Positions 54,131 through 62,020 of a stretch of 64,000 nucleotides of DNA are shown here, one piece after another. Source of the DNA: Bacteroidota bacterium (GTDB lineage: Bacteria; Bacteroidota; Bacteroidia; AKYH767-A; 2013-40CM-41-45); contig QQVM01000009.1 in assembly GCA_003389385.1 (NCBI GenBank), forward strand, positions 1 through 64,000, written 5' to 3'. Below the pieces are notes generated by a model. It was not told the origin of the DNA, ran no database searches, and saw nothing but the letters and a program-made list of their open reading frames with translations. Position numbers and translations under genes: made by a program. How positions within the stretch are numbered: position 1 is the first letter of the stretch; each line of letters starts with the position of its first letter.

Positions 54131-57100
54131 ATGAAAAAACTATTACTCAGCGCGTTGGCGTGCCTTGCACTCGTTTTTATTTCTAATACGAATTTGCTGG
54201 CTCAAGGCACCTACACTGCATGTGCAGTATCACAGACATTCGACTCGACAGGTACTTTTTACGATACCGGTGGTCCAACAGGTCCGTATCAGAACAGCGA
54301 AAGCTGCACCCTTCTCATCAACCCACCTTGTGCCACTACAATCACCCTGTCCTTTCAGCAGTTCCGCACAGAAGCGAATTTTGATTTCTTCCGTGTTTAT
54401 GACGGTACCACTACTACTGCCCCTCAGCTTTTGAATGCCAGCGGAGGCACCAGACCCAGCCCGGTGACTGCAACCTCCGGAGCAATGCTCATTGTATGGA
54501 CCTCTGACATTTCAATTACAGACAGCGGTTTTGTAGCGACCTGGACCTCAGTGATCGCACCGGGAGGAACTCCAACAGCTGCAATCGGAGTTGGAAATCC
54601 TAATCCTCCGCTCCTGGTCGATGTGCAGTTCAACGATCTCAGTGCAGGTGGACCTGTTCGCTGGCTTTGGGACTTTGGTGACGGAGACACAGCTATGTCA
54701 CAAAATCCATTGCATGCATATAACGCTCCAGGCACCTACACAGTAACCCTGATCGCTTATACCTGTGCTTCTTCTGATACCGTTACAACTACAGTAACAG
54801 TACAGGCGGCTCCTCAGATCAGCGTGTCACCATTGAACCTTACAGCTAATGCTCTTTGCGGTGACTCGGTATCTTTCAGTCTGGATATCTCAAACATTGG
54901 CGGCGGACAGCTGGTGTACAGCACCGACGGTTCTGTCAGTTCAAACATCAAGGTTCTTGCAATGTCATACGGTACGGATCTCTTTTCCGAATTCCCGAAT
55001 ACTATCGCGGCGATTAACCAACATTTTACAAACTACACTCTTACTACTACTGCCACTACGAATCCTGGAACACTCCAGGGACTACTTGTTGGTAAAAATG
55101 TGTTGCTCATTCCTGAACAGGAAACAGGTAACCCTGCTGTATGGACCACACTTGGCCCAGTGATCAGACAGTATCTGAATAATGGTGGAAGCGTGGTATT
55201 CTGCGGTTCATTCTCTTCTCAGACTGACTGCATGTTTAATACCGGTGTATTCTCCGGCTCTTATGTTGAAGATGGTGTAGGTGGACCACTTACCGTGGTG
55301 AATGCTTCGCACCCGCTTGCAGCGAATGTGGCTGCTACTTTTAATGCTCCTTCAGCGACCTATACGACACAACTCAGTAATGCGGATAAAATTAAAATCA
55401 TTGACGATGCCGGGAATGACGTCGTAGTGACACGTCCATTTGGATCCGGTAAGGCAATCTTCCTCGCTTTCGATTACTATGCTAATAACACGAATAGCGC
55501 CAGAGTAATTGCTAATGCAATTGAGTGGGGTGGACAGAATGGAATCGCTTCCTGGATTTCTCTCAGCAGAACAAATGATACCGTAACAGCGCCTGGGACT
55601 TCAAGTGTAATCGTCACATTCCAGACGACTGGCCTGGCAGCAGGAACTTACATTTCAAGTATAGCTGTTGCCAGCAATGATCCTTCTAACCCTGTTGTGA
55701 ATGTACCTTGCACACTTACTGTAACCGGTGATCCGGCGATCGCGCTTAGCGACACCTGCCTGAACTTTGGCAGCATCATGCAGCACACCACCGGAACTCA
55801 AACGTTCAATATCATCAACAATGGTTGCGATACACTTCATATCAATAGTGTTTCATCAACAACAAGCAACTTTACGGTTTCTTCCGCTGATCCTTTCGTC
55901 CTTCCAGGTGGATTTACGACTGCAACTGTCAATTTCAGCTCATCAACAGTTGGCAATTTCAATGCTTTGATCCGGGTATTCAATAACGACATCGATACTG
56001 TAGTTTGTGTATCAGGAAGCACTTTTGCCGCACCGGTAATGGCGATCAATCCTCCAGGCATTACACAGAATCTTCCAGCTTGCGGCGCAACCGCATCGCA
56101 GACAATGACTATTTCCAATACAGGTGGCAGTGACCTTACTTTCAATGTAGGAACTACTCCTCCATGGCTGACAATTTCACCGCTGACCGGTACAATCACC
56201 CCTGGTAACTCAAGCACTATTACACTGAATTTTAATAGTGGAACAATGGCTGCTTCTAATAATGTGGCAAATGTGAACATCACTTCCAATGATCCGCTGC
56301 AGACGAGTATCGGTTACAGTGTGACTTTGAAAGTGGATTCTAATCCATGCATCAGCTTCACTTATACGCCAAACACATGTACCGGACAGGTTGATTTCAC
56401 ATCTTCATCCATCAACACTCCAAGCACATACAGCTGGGATTTTGGTGACGGACAAACTTCGAATTTACCTAACCCGACAAACTATTATTCTCTGAATGGT
56501 TTGTATACTGTCACTCTGATTGCATGCAACAGCGCAGGTTGCGATACTATGATACAGACTGTTTCTGCTGTAATTACAGGACCACGTGCCACTACCTGCT
56601 ACCCTCAGACAGTTGCTTATTGTTCAGTCTGCGGAATCGGTGTGACCAACGTGAGAATCGGCAACGGAATAAATAAAACCTCCTTTGACGCCATCGATGG
56701 TTATCAAGATTATACGTGTACAGATTACATGACCCTTTATACTCTGGATACATACACTATTTCAATCACAACCGGATTTACCTACGATGAAATTGTAAAA
56801 GTCTGGATCGACTGGAACAATGATGGTATCCTGGATTCCCTTACGGAAGAAGTATTCGGCGACACTGCCCTTACTTTCCATAGTGGTTCATTCACAATTC
56901 CTCCTGGCGCAGTGATCGGTCAGCCTCTCCGTCTGCGTGTTGCTTCTGATTTCAGCGGAAATCCCGGACCTACACCTTGCCTGGATCTGCAGTTTGGTCA
57001 GGTTGAAGACTATTCTGTGTTTGTTGACATCGGCTCTGCCGTACCACAACTTCTTCCGAATGTTCCATTCAGTGTATATCCAAATCCGTTCAGCAAGGAT

Positions 57101-57310
57101 GCCTCAGTTGAATATTCTCTAAATGCCGCTTCACAGGTGAGCATCGAAATATTTAATATGTTGGGTGAGAAGATCCGTTCTGTGGTTTCTGATGAGAAAC
57201 AAAATGCAGGAAAGCATCAGTATTCAGTAGATGGAATGGACAATGGCGTTTATTTCATCCGCCTGAGCGTAAACGGCGCTTCAGCGACTCAGAAAATCGT
57301 GAAGATGTAA
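54131..57310 (+). CDS. large multidomain T9SS cargo (CUB, PKD, ASH-like, GEVED domains)
   Basis: A 1059-residue secreted protein. Signal 1-25 (ending LLAQ). Residues about 27-135 form a CUB-like domain (FYDTGGPTGPYQNSE, FDFFRVYDG, TSDISITDSGFVATW). A PKD domain follows (WLWDFGDGDT, about 175-220), then a region with an alpha/beta flavodoxin/ThuA-like fold (KVLAMSYGTDLFSEFP ... VLLIPEQETG ... FGSGKAIFLAFDYYAN, about 275-455), choice-of-anchor/ASH-type immunoglobulin repeats (about 460-725), a second PKD (YSWDFGDGQT, about 765), a GEVED domain (about 830-965; VWIDWNNDGIL ... GQVEDYSVFV) and a T9SS sorting domain (YPNPFSKDASVEYS ... ATQKIVKM). Likely an adhesin or surface structural protein. Confidence 0.85.
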   Translation: MKKLLLSALACLALVFISNTNLLAQGTYTACAVSQTFDSTGTFYDTGGPTGPYQNSESCTLLINPPCATTITLSFQQFRTEANFDFFRVYDGTTTTAPQLLNASGGTRPSPVTATSGAMLIVWTSDISITDSGFVATWTSVIAPGGTPTAAIGVGNPNPPLLVDVQFNDLSAGGPVRWLWDFGDGDTAMSQNPLHAYNAPGTYTVTLIAYTCASSDTVTTTVTVQAAPQISVSPLNLTANALCGDSVSFSLDISNIGGGQLVYSTDGSVSSNIKVLAMSYGTDLFSEFPNTIAAINQHFTNYTLTTTATTNPGTLQGLLVGKNVLLIPEQETGNPAVWTTLGPVIRQYLNNGGSVVFCGSFSSQTDCMFNTGVFSGSYVEDGVGGPLTVVNASHPLAANVAATFNAPSATYTTQLSNADKIKIIDDAGNDVVVTRPFGSGKAIFLAFDYYANNTNSARVIANAIEWGGQNGIASWISLSRTNDTVTAPGTSSVIVTFQTTGLAAGTYISSIAVASNDPSNPVVNVPCTLTVTGDPAIALSDTCLNFGSIMQHTTGTQTFNIINNGCDTLHINSVSSTTSNFTVSSADPFVLPGGFTTATVNFSSSTVGNFNALIRVFNNDIDTVVCVSGSTFAAPVMAINPPGITQNLPACGATASQTMTISNTGGSDLTFNVGTTPPWLTISPLTGTITPGNSSTITLNFNSGTMAASNNVANVNITSNDPLQTSIGYSVTLKVDSNPCISFTYTPNTCTGQVDFTSSSINTPSTYSWDFGDGQTSNLPNPTNYYSLNGLYTVTLIACNSAGCDTMIQTVSAVITGPRATTCYPQTVAYCSVCGIGVTNVRIGNGINKTSFDAIDGYQDYTCTDYMTLYTLDTYTISITTGFTYDEIVKVWIDWNNDGILDSLTEEVFGDTALTFHSGSFTIPPGAVIGQPLRLRVASDFSGNPGPTPCLDLQFGQVEDYSVFVDIGSAVPQLLPNVPFSVYPNPFSKDASVEYSLNAASQVSIEIFNMLGEKIRSVVSDEKQNAGKHQYSVDGMDNGVYFIRLSVNGASATQKIVKM

Positions 57311-57330
57311 TTACTCACATCACATTCCTT

Positions 57331-57363
57331 AAGGAGGATGGCTTTTCGCTGTCCTCCTTTTTT
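57331..57363 (+). terminator. Rho-independent terminator after the CUB/PKD gene
   Basis: AAGGAGGA (57331-57338) pairs with TCCTCCTT (57352-57359), followed by TTTT. It lies about 20 bases past the stop. Confidence 0.85.
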
Positions 57364-57374
57364 GTTTCTGTCCC

Positions 57375-57405
57375 TTGAAGTTCGCAGGAAGGAATCGTAC
57401 CTTTG
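57375..57405 (+). promoter_or_regulatory. promoter of the ferredoxin gene
   Basis: TTG (57375-57377), 20 bases, then TACCTTTG (57398-57405), a full consensus match. The ATG is at 57410, so the mRNA should be nearly or fully leaderless. The 15 bases 57391-57405 recur at 63738-63752. Confidence 0.7.
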
Positions 57406-57409
57406 GTAT

Positions 57410-57739
57410 ATGAAGTATGACAAGCATGTATTCATATGCACCAACCAAAGAGCAGAAGGAGCCAGAAAATCCTGCGGAGAAGCTTGCGGAATGGAGTTGG
57501 TTGCAGAATTTAAAAAAATACTCAAAGCGAAAAATCTGAAAGGAAGAATGAGGGCGCAAAAAGCCGGCTGCCTGGATACGTGTGATTACGGCCCAAGCGT
57601 AGTGGTATATCCGGAAGGAGTTTTTTATGGCGGAGTAAATACAGAAGACGTGAAAGAAATTGTGGAGCAACATCTGATCAATGATAAACCAGTGGAACGC
57701 TTGATGATCAACTTCAATAATGAGAATCAACCAGCATGA
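57410..57739 (+). CDS. thioredoxin-like [2Fe-2S] ferredoxin
   Basis: A 109-residue cytoplasmic protein of the thioredoxin-fold [2Fe-2S] ferredoxin family (Shethna/HoxE-like). The probable cluster ligands are C10 (FICTNQR), C22 (KSCGEACG), C54 and C58 (KAGCLDTCDYGP); an extra Cys, C26, is also present. The last part (YPEGVFYGGVNTEDVKEIVEQHL) is typical of the family. It probably carries electrons; no partner oxidoreductase is adjacent. The start at 57410 fits the promoter and family; an earlier frame overlaps the terminator. A small gene of unknown function follows 3 bases after the stop. Confidence 0.87.
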   Translation: MKYDKHVFICTNQRAEGARKSCGEACGMELVAEFKKILKAKNLKGRMRAQKAGCLDTCDYGPSVVVYPEGVFYGGVNTEDVKEIVEQHLINDKPVERLMINFNNENQPA

Positions 57740-57742
57740 TCA

Positions 57743-58096
57743 TTGACTATACCTGAGAAATATCGTAAGGATGAAGTTATAATAAGAGAAACTGCGGAAC
57801 AGGTAATTAAAGATTTCGCCAGAGCCGGAATAGGAATAGAATTCAGTGGAAATACGCTCGGCGCTTATGATGAGCTTGTGTTCCAGATTTCACAGGCCCT
57901 TAAAAGTCTTGCGAATTCCCGGTCTGAAAAATTGTTGTCATTGTTATATATAATTGATATTCCAGAAGATGTTTTCAATGACCTTGTCAATGCTAAGGGA
58001 AACGAAGAATATGAAACTGAATTTGCCGGAAGAATTGTCAGAAGGGAATTTGAAAAGGTTATTACCAGAAGATATTTTTCCGGAAAGCAGGAATGA
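57743..58096 (+). CDS. small protein of unknown function coupled to the ferredoxin
   Basis: A 117-residue mostly helical protein (ETAEQVIKDFARAGIGIEFSG, AYDELVFQISQALKSLANS, KLLSLLYIIDIPEDVFNDLV). There is no in-frame ATG; the best start is a TTG at 57743, 3 bases past the ferredoxin stop, with an in-frame TGA two codons earlier. Similar small proteins follow this ferredoxin in other Bacteroidota, but I know no function for them. The tight spacing suggests co-translation with the ferredoxin. It ends 65 bases before the MerR gene. Confidence 0.65.
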   Translation: MTIPEKYRKDEVIIRETAEQVIKDFARAGIGIEFSGNTLGAYDELVFQISQALKSLANSRSEKLLSLLYIIDIPEDVFNDLVNAKGNEEYETEFAGRIVRREFEKVITRRYFSGKQE

Positions 58097-58161
58097 AGCG
58101 TGACATACTTGTCGTATTCAGAATGTAAAATGACTATGCACATGTACAGAAAAACAAGCTG

Positions 58162-59040
58162 ATGGATTTTTTTTCAATCAAAGACATTGAAAGACTTACA
58201 GGAATCAGGGCTCATACCCTGCGAATCTGGGAGCAACGATTCAATTTTCCGCAACCCAAGAGAACAGCTACAAACATTCGCTATTATGATCACCATGATT
58301 TGCAACTTTTGCTGAATGTTTCAACACTGAAAGATAAAGGCATCAGGATTTCATCCATTCTGAGTCTGAGTCCCGAAGAGATTTGCAACAAAGCTGCAGA
58401 GTTCACTCAATCTCTGGATTCTGAAAATACTCCGCGACATATGCTCAGGTGTGCAATGATGAATCTGGATGAAAAAAACTTTGATAAGATTTTATCCAAC
58501 TGCATTATTCAGAAAGGCATGGAGTATGCCATGATGGATGTGGTATTTCCTTTTCTGCAATCAGTAGGTTCAATGTGGCAAACAAATACTGTGAGTCCAA
58601 GCTACGAACACTTTGCCTCAAACATAATCCGGAATAAACTGATTGTTGCCTCTGATACACATCATTCATACCGTATATCGTACACAAGAAACTTTATACT
58701 TCTGCTTCCTGACGGTGAACTTCATGAGATCGGATTGCTTTTCGCTAATTACATGGTCAGAGCTGCAGGACATAAAAGTTTGTATCTCGGCCAAAGCACG
58801 ACTCTTGATGACATACGTGGCTTCATGAATTCATTTCCTCCGGATTACTGGATCATTTCACTCACCAGTACAATTAATACAGATTCCGCCCTCAGATTGA
58901 TCCGAACTATTGAACAGCAGGATGCAGAAGCCAGAATATTGCTGACAGGTAATCTTTTTACGTCAGAACATCCCAAATCCTGGAAATTAAATCATCCTGT
59001 AATACGTCAACCTGAAGATTTAAAAAAACTCCTACACTAA
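58162..59040 (+). CDS. CarH/LitR-like B12-binding MerR regulator, probable light sensor
   Basis: A 292-residue regulator. Residues 1-70 form a MerR-type winged helix (FFSIKDIERLTGIRAHTLRIWEQRF ... RYYDHHDLQLLLNVSTL). Residues about 90-165 are a helical B12-capping domain, and 172-290 a cobalamin-binding Rossmann domain. The light-sensing W-x9-EH motif is exact (W139, E149-H150), and E186-L-H188-E-I-G191 is the (D/E)xHxxG B12 motif, H188 being the predicted lower cobalt ligand. In CarH, dark-state AdoCbl makes the protein a DNA-bound tetramer, and light releases it. Here Q140 replaces the His next to the Trp that ligates cobalt after light in the Thermus enzyme. It precedes an ECF sigma gene, a pairing also seen near carotenoid genes, which are absent here. 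Confidence 0.85.
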   Translation: MDFFSIKDIERLTGIRAHTLRIWEQRFNFPQPKRTATNIRYYDHHDLQLLLNVSTLKDKGIRISSILSLSPEEICNKAAEFTQSLDSENTPRHMLRCAMMNLDEKNFDKILSNCIIQKGMEYAMMDVVFPFLQSVGSMWQTNTVSPSYEHFASNIIRNKLIVASDTHHSYRISYTRNFILLLPDGELHEIGLLFANYMVRAAGHKSLYLGQSTTLDDIRGFMNSFPPDYWIISLTSTINTDSALRLIRTIEQQDAEARILLTGNLFTSEHPKSWKLNHPVIRQPEDLKKLLH

Positions 59041-59297
59041 ATTTTAATTATAAGCGCAAACCCGTTTATCCATATAAGTTGTTGAAAAACAGCGCTATGG
59101 CTTGATTTTTGCTTTATTCTTGACACTGATTTACACCTATCTTTTTAAATGGAATTTCTACTTGATTATCAGCTACTTAGGACAAATAAAATTAAATGTC
59201 TAAATTATGACAATATTATTTGAACAAATACGTAATTATATGAGAATAATGTGTAATTTAGTGTAAGAAAACAATAAAAAAGTTAAACAAAAAAACC
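59041..59297 (+). promoter_or_regulatory. AT-rich control region between the B12-binding regulator and the ECF sigma gene
   Basis: This 257-base gap has no gene. It contains GTGTAA at 59251-59256 and 59261-59266 (10 bases apart), a related CGTAAT at 59231 about two helical turns upstream, a TTACAC at 59131, and an imperfect TGTC-N8-GACA palindrome at 59197-59212. CarH operators are built of short direct repeats at about 11-base spacing, so the phased repeats are candidates. No clean TAnnTTTG promoter was found. Confidence 0.4.
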
Positions 59298-59798
59298 ATG
59301 AGCTCCGAGTTTAAAAATTTAGTTTCAGATGAATCACGTCCTCTCAGGATGTATGCACTCAAGCTGACTCATGATCTTGATGACGCCAATGACTTGGTTC
59401 AGGAAACCATGTTGAAAGCATTTGTTAATGAAGAAAAGTTCAGGAAGGGAACAAACCTGAAAGGTTGGCTTTATACCATCATGAAGAATATTTTCATCAA
59501 TAAGTACCGCAGGGCTATGAAGTCGAATATTTTTAATGACCCTACAGAAAACCAGTACTTCATCAACTCCGGATCGCAAACTCACCGTAATGATGGGGAA
59601 GGAAATTTGGTTATGAAAGAAATCAGCCATGCCTTGAATGAGCTTAAAGAAAATCTGCGGACTCCCTTTCTGATGAGCTATAACGGATATAAGTATGAAG
59701 AAATAGCCAGTAAGCTTGAAATTCCCCTTGGCACGGTTAAGGTTAGAATTCACAATGCGAGAAAAGAGCTCATGAAGAAATTGAAGAGCTATCACTGA
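59298..59798 (+). CDS. ECF-type RNA polymerase sigma factor
   Basis: A 166-residue sigma-70-family factor of the ECF group. Region 2 is seen as RMYALKLTHDLDDANDLVQETMLKAF and KGWLYTIMKNIFINKYRR (about 16-76), and region 4 as LKENLRTPFLMSYNGYKYEEIASKLEIPLGTVKVRIHNARKELMKKL (about 118-164). No anti-sigma gene is adjacent. The family members most like it in Bacteroidota sit beside B12-binding MerR regulators and carotenoid genes, so light-controlled transcription is a reasonable proposal (inference). It ends in a strong terminator that overlaps the purQ promoter region. Confidence 0.85.
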   Translation: MSSEFKNLVSDESRPLRMYALKLTHDLDDANDLVQETMLKAFVNEEKFRKGTNLKGWLYTIMKNIFINKYRRAMKSNIFNDPTENQYFINSGSQTHRNDGEGNLVMKEISHALNELKENLRTPFLMSYNGYKYEEIASKLEIPLGTVKVRIHNARKELMKKLKSYH

Positions 59799-59808
59799 TC
59801 ATCACAAC

Positions 59809-59845
59809 ACGGCCCTGGATTAATGAGTTCAGGGCCGTTCTTTTT
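59809..59845 (+). terminator. Rho-independent terminator after the sigma factor gene
   Basis: ACGGCCCTG (59809-59817) pairs with CAGGGCCGT (59830-59838), followed by TCTTTTT. Its T-run stops 3 bases before the purQ -7 element. Confidence 0.88.
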
Positions 59846-59847
59846 GG

Positions 59848-59855
59848 TATCTTCG
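59848..59855 (+). promoter_or_regulatory. -7-like element immediately before purQ
   Basis: TATCTTCG differs from TAnnTTTG at one base and ends 4 bases before the ATG at 59860, so purQ may have a leaderless mRNA. No -33 TTG is evident. Confidence 0.35.
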
Positions 59856-59859
59856 CAAT

Positions 59860-60552
59860 ATGAAAACAGGTATTGTAGTATTTCCCGGATCCAACTGCGA
59901 TGAAGATATGGTTTATGTGGTGCAGCATATAATGAAGCAGCCTACAGTTAAACTTTGGCATAAAGATCACTCTCTCCAAAACTGTGATCTGATAATTCTT
60001 CCTGGAGGATTTTCATACGGAGATTATCTTCGTTCAGGAGCTATTGCACGCTTCAGTCCGATCATGAATGAAGTTATGGAGTTTGCATTACGTGGAGGAA
60101 TTGTCTTCGGGATCTGCAATGGGTTTCAAATTCTGTGTGAGTCTGGACTGCTGCCCGGAGCACTTATGCACAATCCTTCTCACCAATTCATCTGCAAAAA
60201 TGTATTCATAAAATCCGTGACAGAAAATTCTGAAATCACCAGACACATTCGGGAAGGACAGGTTTTAAAAATTCCTGTTGCACACGGTGAAGGGAACTAT
60301 TATGCGGATGCCTCAACAATTGAGAAATTAAATGTGAACGATCAGGTACTCTTTCGTTATTGTGACGAATCCGGTAATGTCACTGCAGAGTCCAATATGA
60401 ACGGGTCAATTCAAAACATTGCAGGCATATGCAATGAAAACCGGAATGTATTTGGCATGATGCCGCATCCAGAAAGAGCTTCTGACTCACAACTTGGAAA
60501 TACAGATGGAAGGATTATTTTCGAATCGCTTTATAACCTGGTTAATGCATAA
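59860..60552 (+). CDS. purQ: phosphoribosylformylglycinamidine synthase, glutaminase subunit
   Basis: A 230-residue class I glutamine amidotransferase that gives ammonia to FGAM synthase in purine synthesis. The catalytic Cys is C86 (FGICNGFQIL), with His and Glu in H203-P-E205 (MMPHPERA). LILPGGFSYGDYLRSGAIAR and IPVAHGEGNYYAD are typical of PurQ. The separate small PurQ implies a PurL without the fused glutaminase, plus PurS, elsewhere in the genome. No purL or purS gene is adjacent. Confidence 0.93.
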   Translation: MKTGIVVFPGSNCDEDMVYVVQHIMKQPTVKLWHKDHSLQNCDLIILPGGFSYGDYLRSGAIARFSPIMNEVMEFALRGGIVFGICNGFQILCESGLLPGALMHNPSHQFICKNVFIKSVTENSEITRHIREGQVLKIPVAHGEGNYYADASTIEKLNVNDQVLFRYCDESGNVTAESNMNGSIQNIAGICNENRNVFGMMPHPERASDSQLGNTDGRIIFESLYNLVNA

Positions 60553-60570
60553 CCTTGTTAACCAAAAAGA

Positions 60571-60598
60571 AAAGACCGCCTTGTGAGCGGTCTTTTTT
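60571..60598 (+). terminator. bidirectional terminator between purQ and the DUF1761 gene
   Basis: AAAGACCGC (60571-60579) pairs with GCGGTCTTT (60587-60595), with T residues after it on the plus strand and A residues before it, so it can end both purQ and the convergent DUF1761 gene. Confidence 0.85.
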
Positions 60599-60612
60599 AT
60601 GTTCTTTCTTCT

Positions 60613-61113
60613 TCAAGCCCATTGGCAAACGACTCCTCCCATCAACATGATGGTGATGGCCCAATAACCGGTATTGATCCAAACATATTTCCAGCTCTTT
60701 CTCTCAAACATTGCATTTGTGCCAAGTATTGGCAGCACAATGAAAATTCCGGCAAGAAAACCGTGGAATGCTCCGTGTTTAAAGGTGCGGAAATTATTCC
60801 CGTATTTTTCCATGATGCTTGCATGCAACATGCCTACTTCACTCGTAGGGTCTCCGAATCCTTCAGTGCCAAGGAAGATTGATGCCAGATGCGACTGATG
60901 CACAGTTAAAGAATAGAGCGAAAGTGCCAGTAATATGCTGAGCACATACGAAAGCAAGAAGACCTTGCTCATATTGGCTCCCTTGAGTTGCTCCTCAGTA
61001 AGTCCGCATGCTTGCATCCAGGCATTACCAAATAATTTTGGGCTGTACCAAATGAATCCTGTGATCATCGGTATTAATGCTGCAATCAGGAAAATGTACC
61101 AGTTGAATTCCAT
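60613..61113 (-). CDS. DUF1761 family membrane protein
   Basis: A 166-residue membrane protein with four predicted helices and the DUF1761 opening FNWYIFLIAALIPMITGFIWYSPKLFGNAW. A lumenal or cytoplasmic region (FLGTEGFGDPTSEVGMLHASIMEKYGNNFRTFKHGAFHG) precedes the last two helices (GIFIVLPILGTNAMFERKSWKYVWINTGYWAITIMLMGGVV). The family is uncharacterised. It is a single gene between two terminators. Confidence 0.8.
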   Translation of the reverse strand: MEFNWYIFLIAALIPMITGFIWYSPKLFGNAWMQACGLTEEQLKGANMSKVFLLSYVLSILLALSLYSLTVHQSHLASIFLGTEGFGDPTSEVGMLHASIMEKYGNNFRTFKHGAFHGFLAGIFIVLPILGTNAMFERKSWKYVWINTGYWAITIMLMGGVVCQWA

Positions 61114-61215
61114 TTTTTTTGATTTTGATTGTGAGAATAATTAGTGGTCTGAAAAAGTTTATACCTTGACCATGAAAAAATAGTTTCCGTAAATCTTAGG
61201 ATCTGGTAATATTAT

Positions 61216-61243
61216 AAAAAAACGCCCCCAATTGAGGGCGTTT
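61216..61243 (-). terminator. Rho-independent terminator after the DUF4332 gene
   Basis: AAACGCCC (61220-61227) pairs with GGGCGTTT (61236-61243). On the minus strand the hairpin is followed by a run of seven T (61222-61216). Confidence 0.85.
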
Positions 61244-61277
61244 CAGGATGATATCATCCATCAAAATGTTAAGCTGA

Positions 61278-61688
61278 TTAATATTCAACCATAGGCTCCA
61301 GTGTCCTGGCTTCATTCACGAAACCTTCAACCTGGTGAGGCGTAGGCAATGATGCGGTAATCCGATGCAAATTATTCACTTCTGTGATTTTGCTCATCAG
61401 ATTATCCGGATTACGGTTCTTCAATTCATTCACCGTATCCACACCACTAGCCTCAAACAATTCTGAATAGACAGGCCCTACTCCATTAATCCGGGTAAGG
61501 TCTGCCTGATTAACCCATTTTAGAATTTTGGACTCCTCAATTCCTGTTCTGAACGCAAGATCTCTGCGCCCGGATGGAGTCTTACCTTTGGTTAATAAAT
61601 CACTTAGCATTGTAACTCCGGCGTTAACTAATTTATCACCATAAGTCAAGCCAATTCCTCTAAATTCCCGAATTTTCATATCTGTCAT
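61278..61688 (-). CDS. DUF4332 helix-hairpin-helix protein
   Basis: A 136-residue protein made of two helix-hairpin-helix-like units: MKIREFRGIGLTYGDKLVNAGVTMLSDLLTKG and LTRINGVGPVYSELFEASGVDTVNELKNRNP, followed by LPTPHQVEGFVNEARTLEP. DUF4332 proteins are thought to bind DNA or act as small scaffolds, but their role is unknown. The ATG at 61688 is preferred to a TTG three codons upstream. It ends at the terminator 35 bases downstream. Confidence 0.8.
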   Translation of the reverse strand: MTDMKIREFRGIGLTYGDKLVNAGVTMLSDLLTKGKTPSGRRDLAFRTGIEESKILKWVNQADLTRINGVGPVYSELFEASGVDTVNELKNRNPDNLMSKITEVNNLHRITASLPTPHQVEGFVNEARTLEPMVEY

Positions 61689-62020
61689 TTTGTTCAAATT
61701 TTAATACCCTCTTCCTGATAACCATGTGCTGAGCCGGGATTTGGGTAAGTTCAACATTGAAAAAATAAAACACATGGACACATTAAAAATGTATCATTTG
61801 ACAGAATATAAGGAAAACTCCACTAAAAACCAAATTTTTTTAAATAAATCGAGTTTTTTGTTGCAGTTGTTTGATCTTGAGTGAAAAACATGCTTAGATG
61901 AGAGTTCTATACTCATAAGATCGAATAAATAGCCAAAAGCAGATAAATGATTGTTTAAGTCCACTTTTCGCTGAATTGTCTGTGTATTTTAATTTGAACC
62001 CGAAAGATTATTTTTGCGCA
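61689..62020. other. AT-rich intergenic region without a gene
   Basis: About 330 bases with no supported gene. It holds the divergent control regions of the DUF4332 and double-thioredoxin genes, a weak ATGAG/CTCAT hairpin at 61898-61916, and several A/T runs. I see no tRNA, repeat or operator. Confidence 0.6.
62009..62016 (+). promoter_or_regulatory. -7 promoter element of the double-thioredoxin gene
   Basis: TATTTTTG matches TAnnTTTG and ends 4 bases before the ATG at 62021, again placing the expected transcription start at the start codon. No -33 TTG at normal spacing. Confidence 0.45.
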
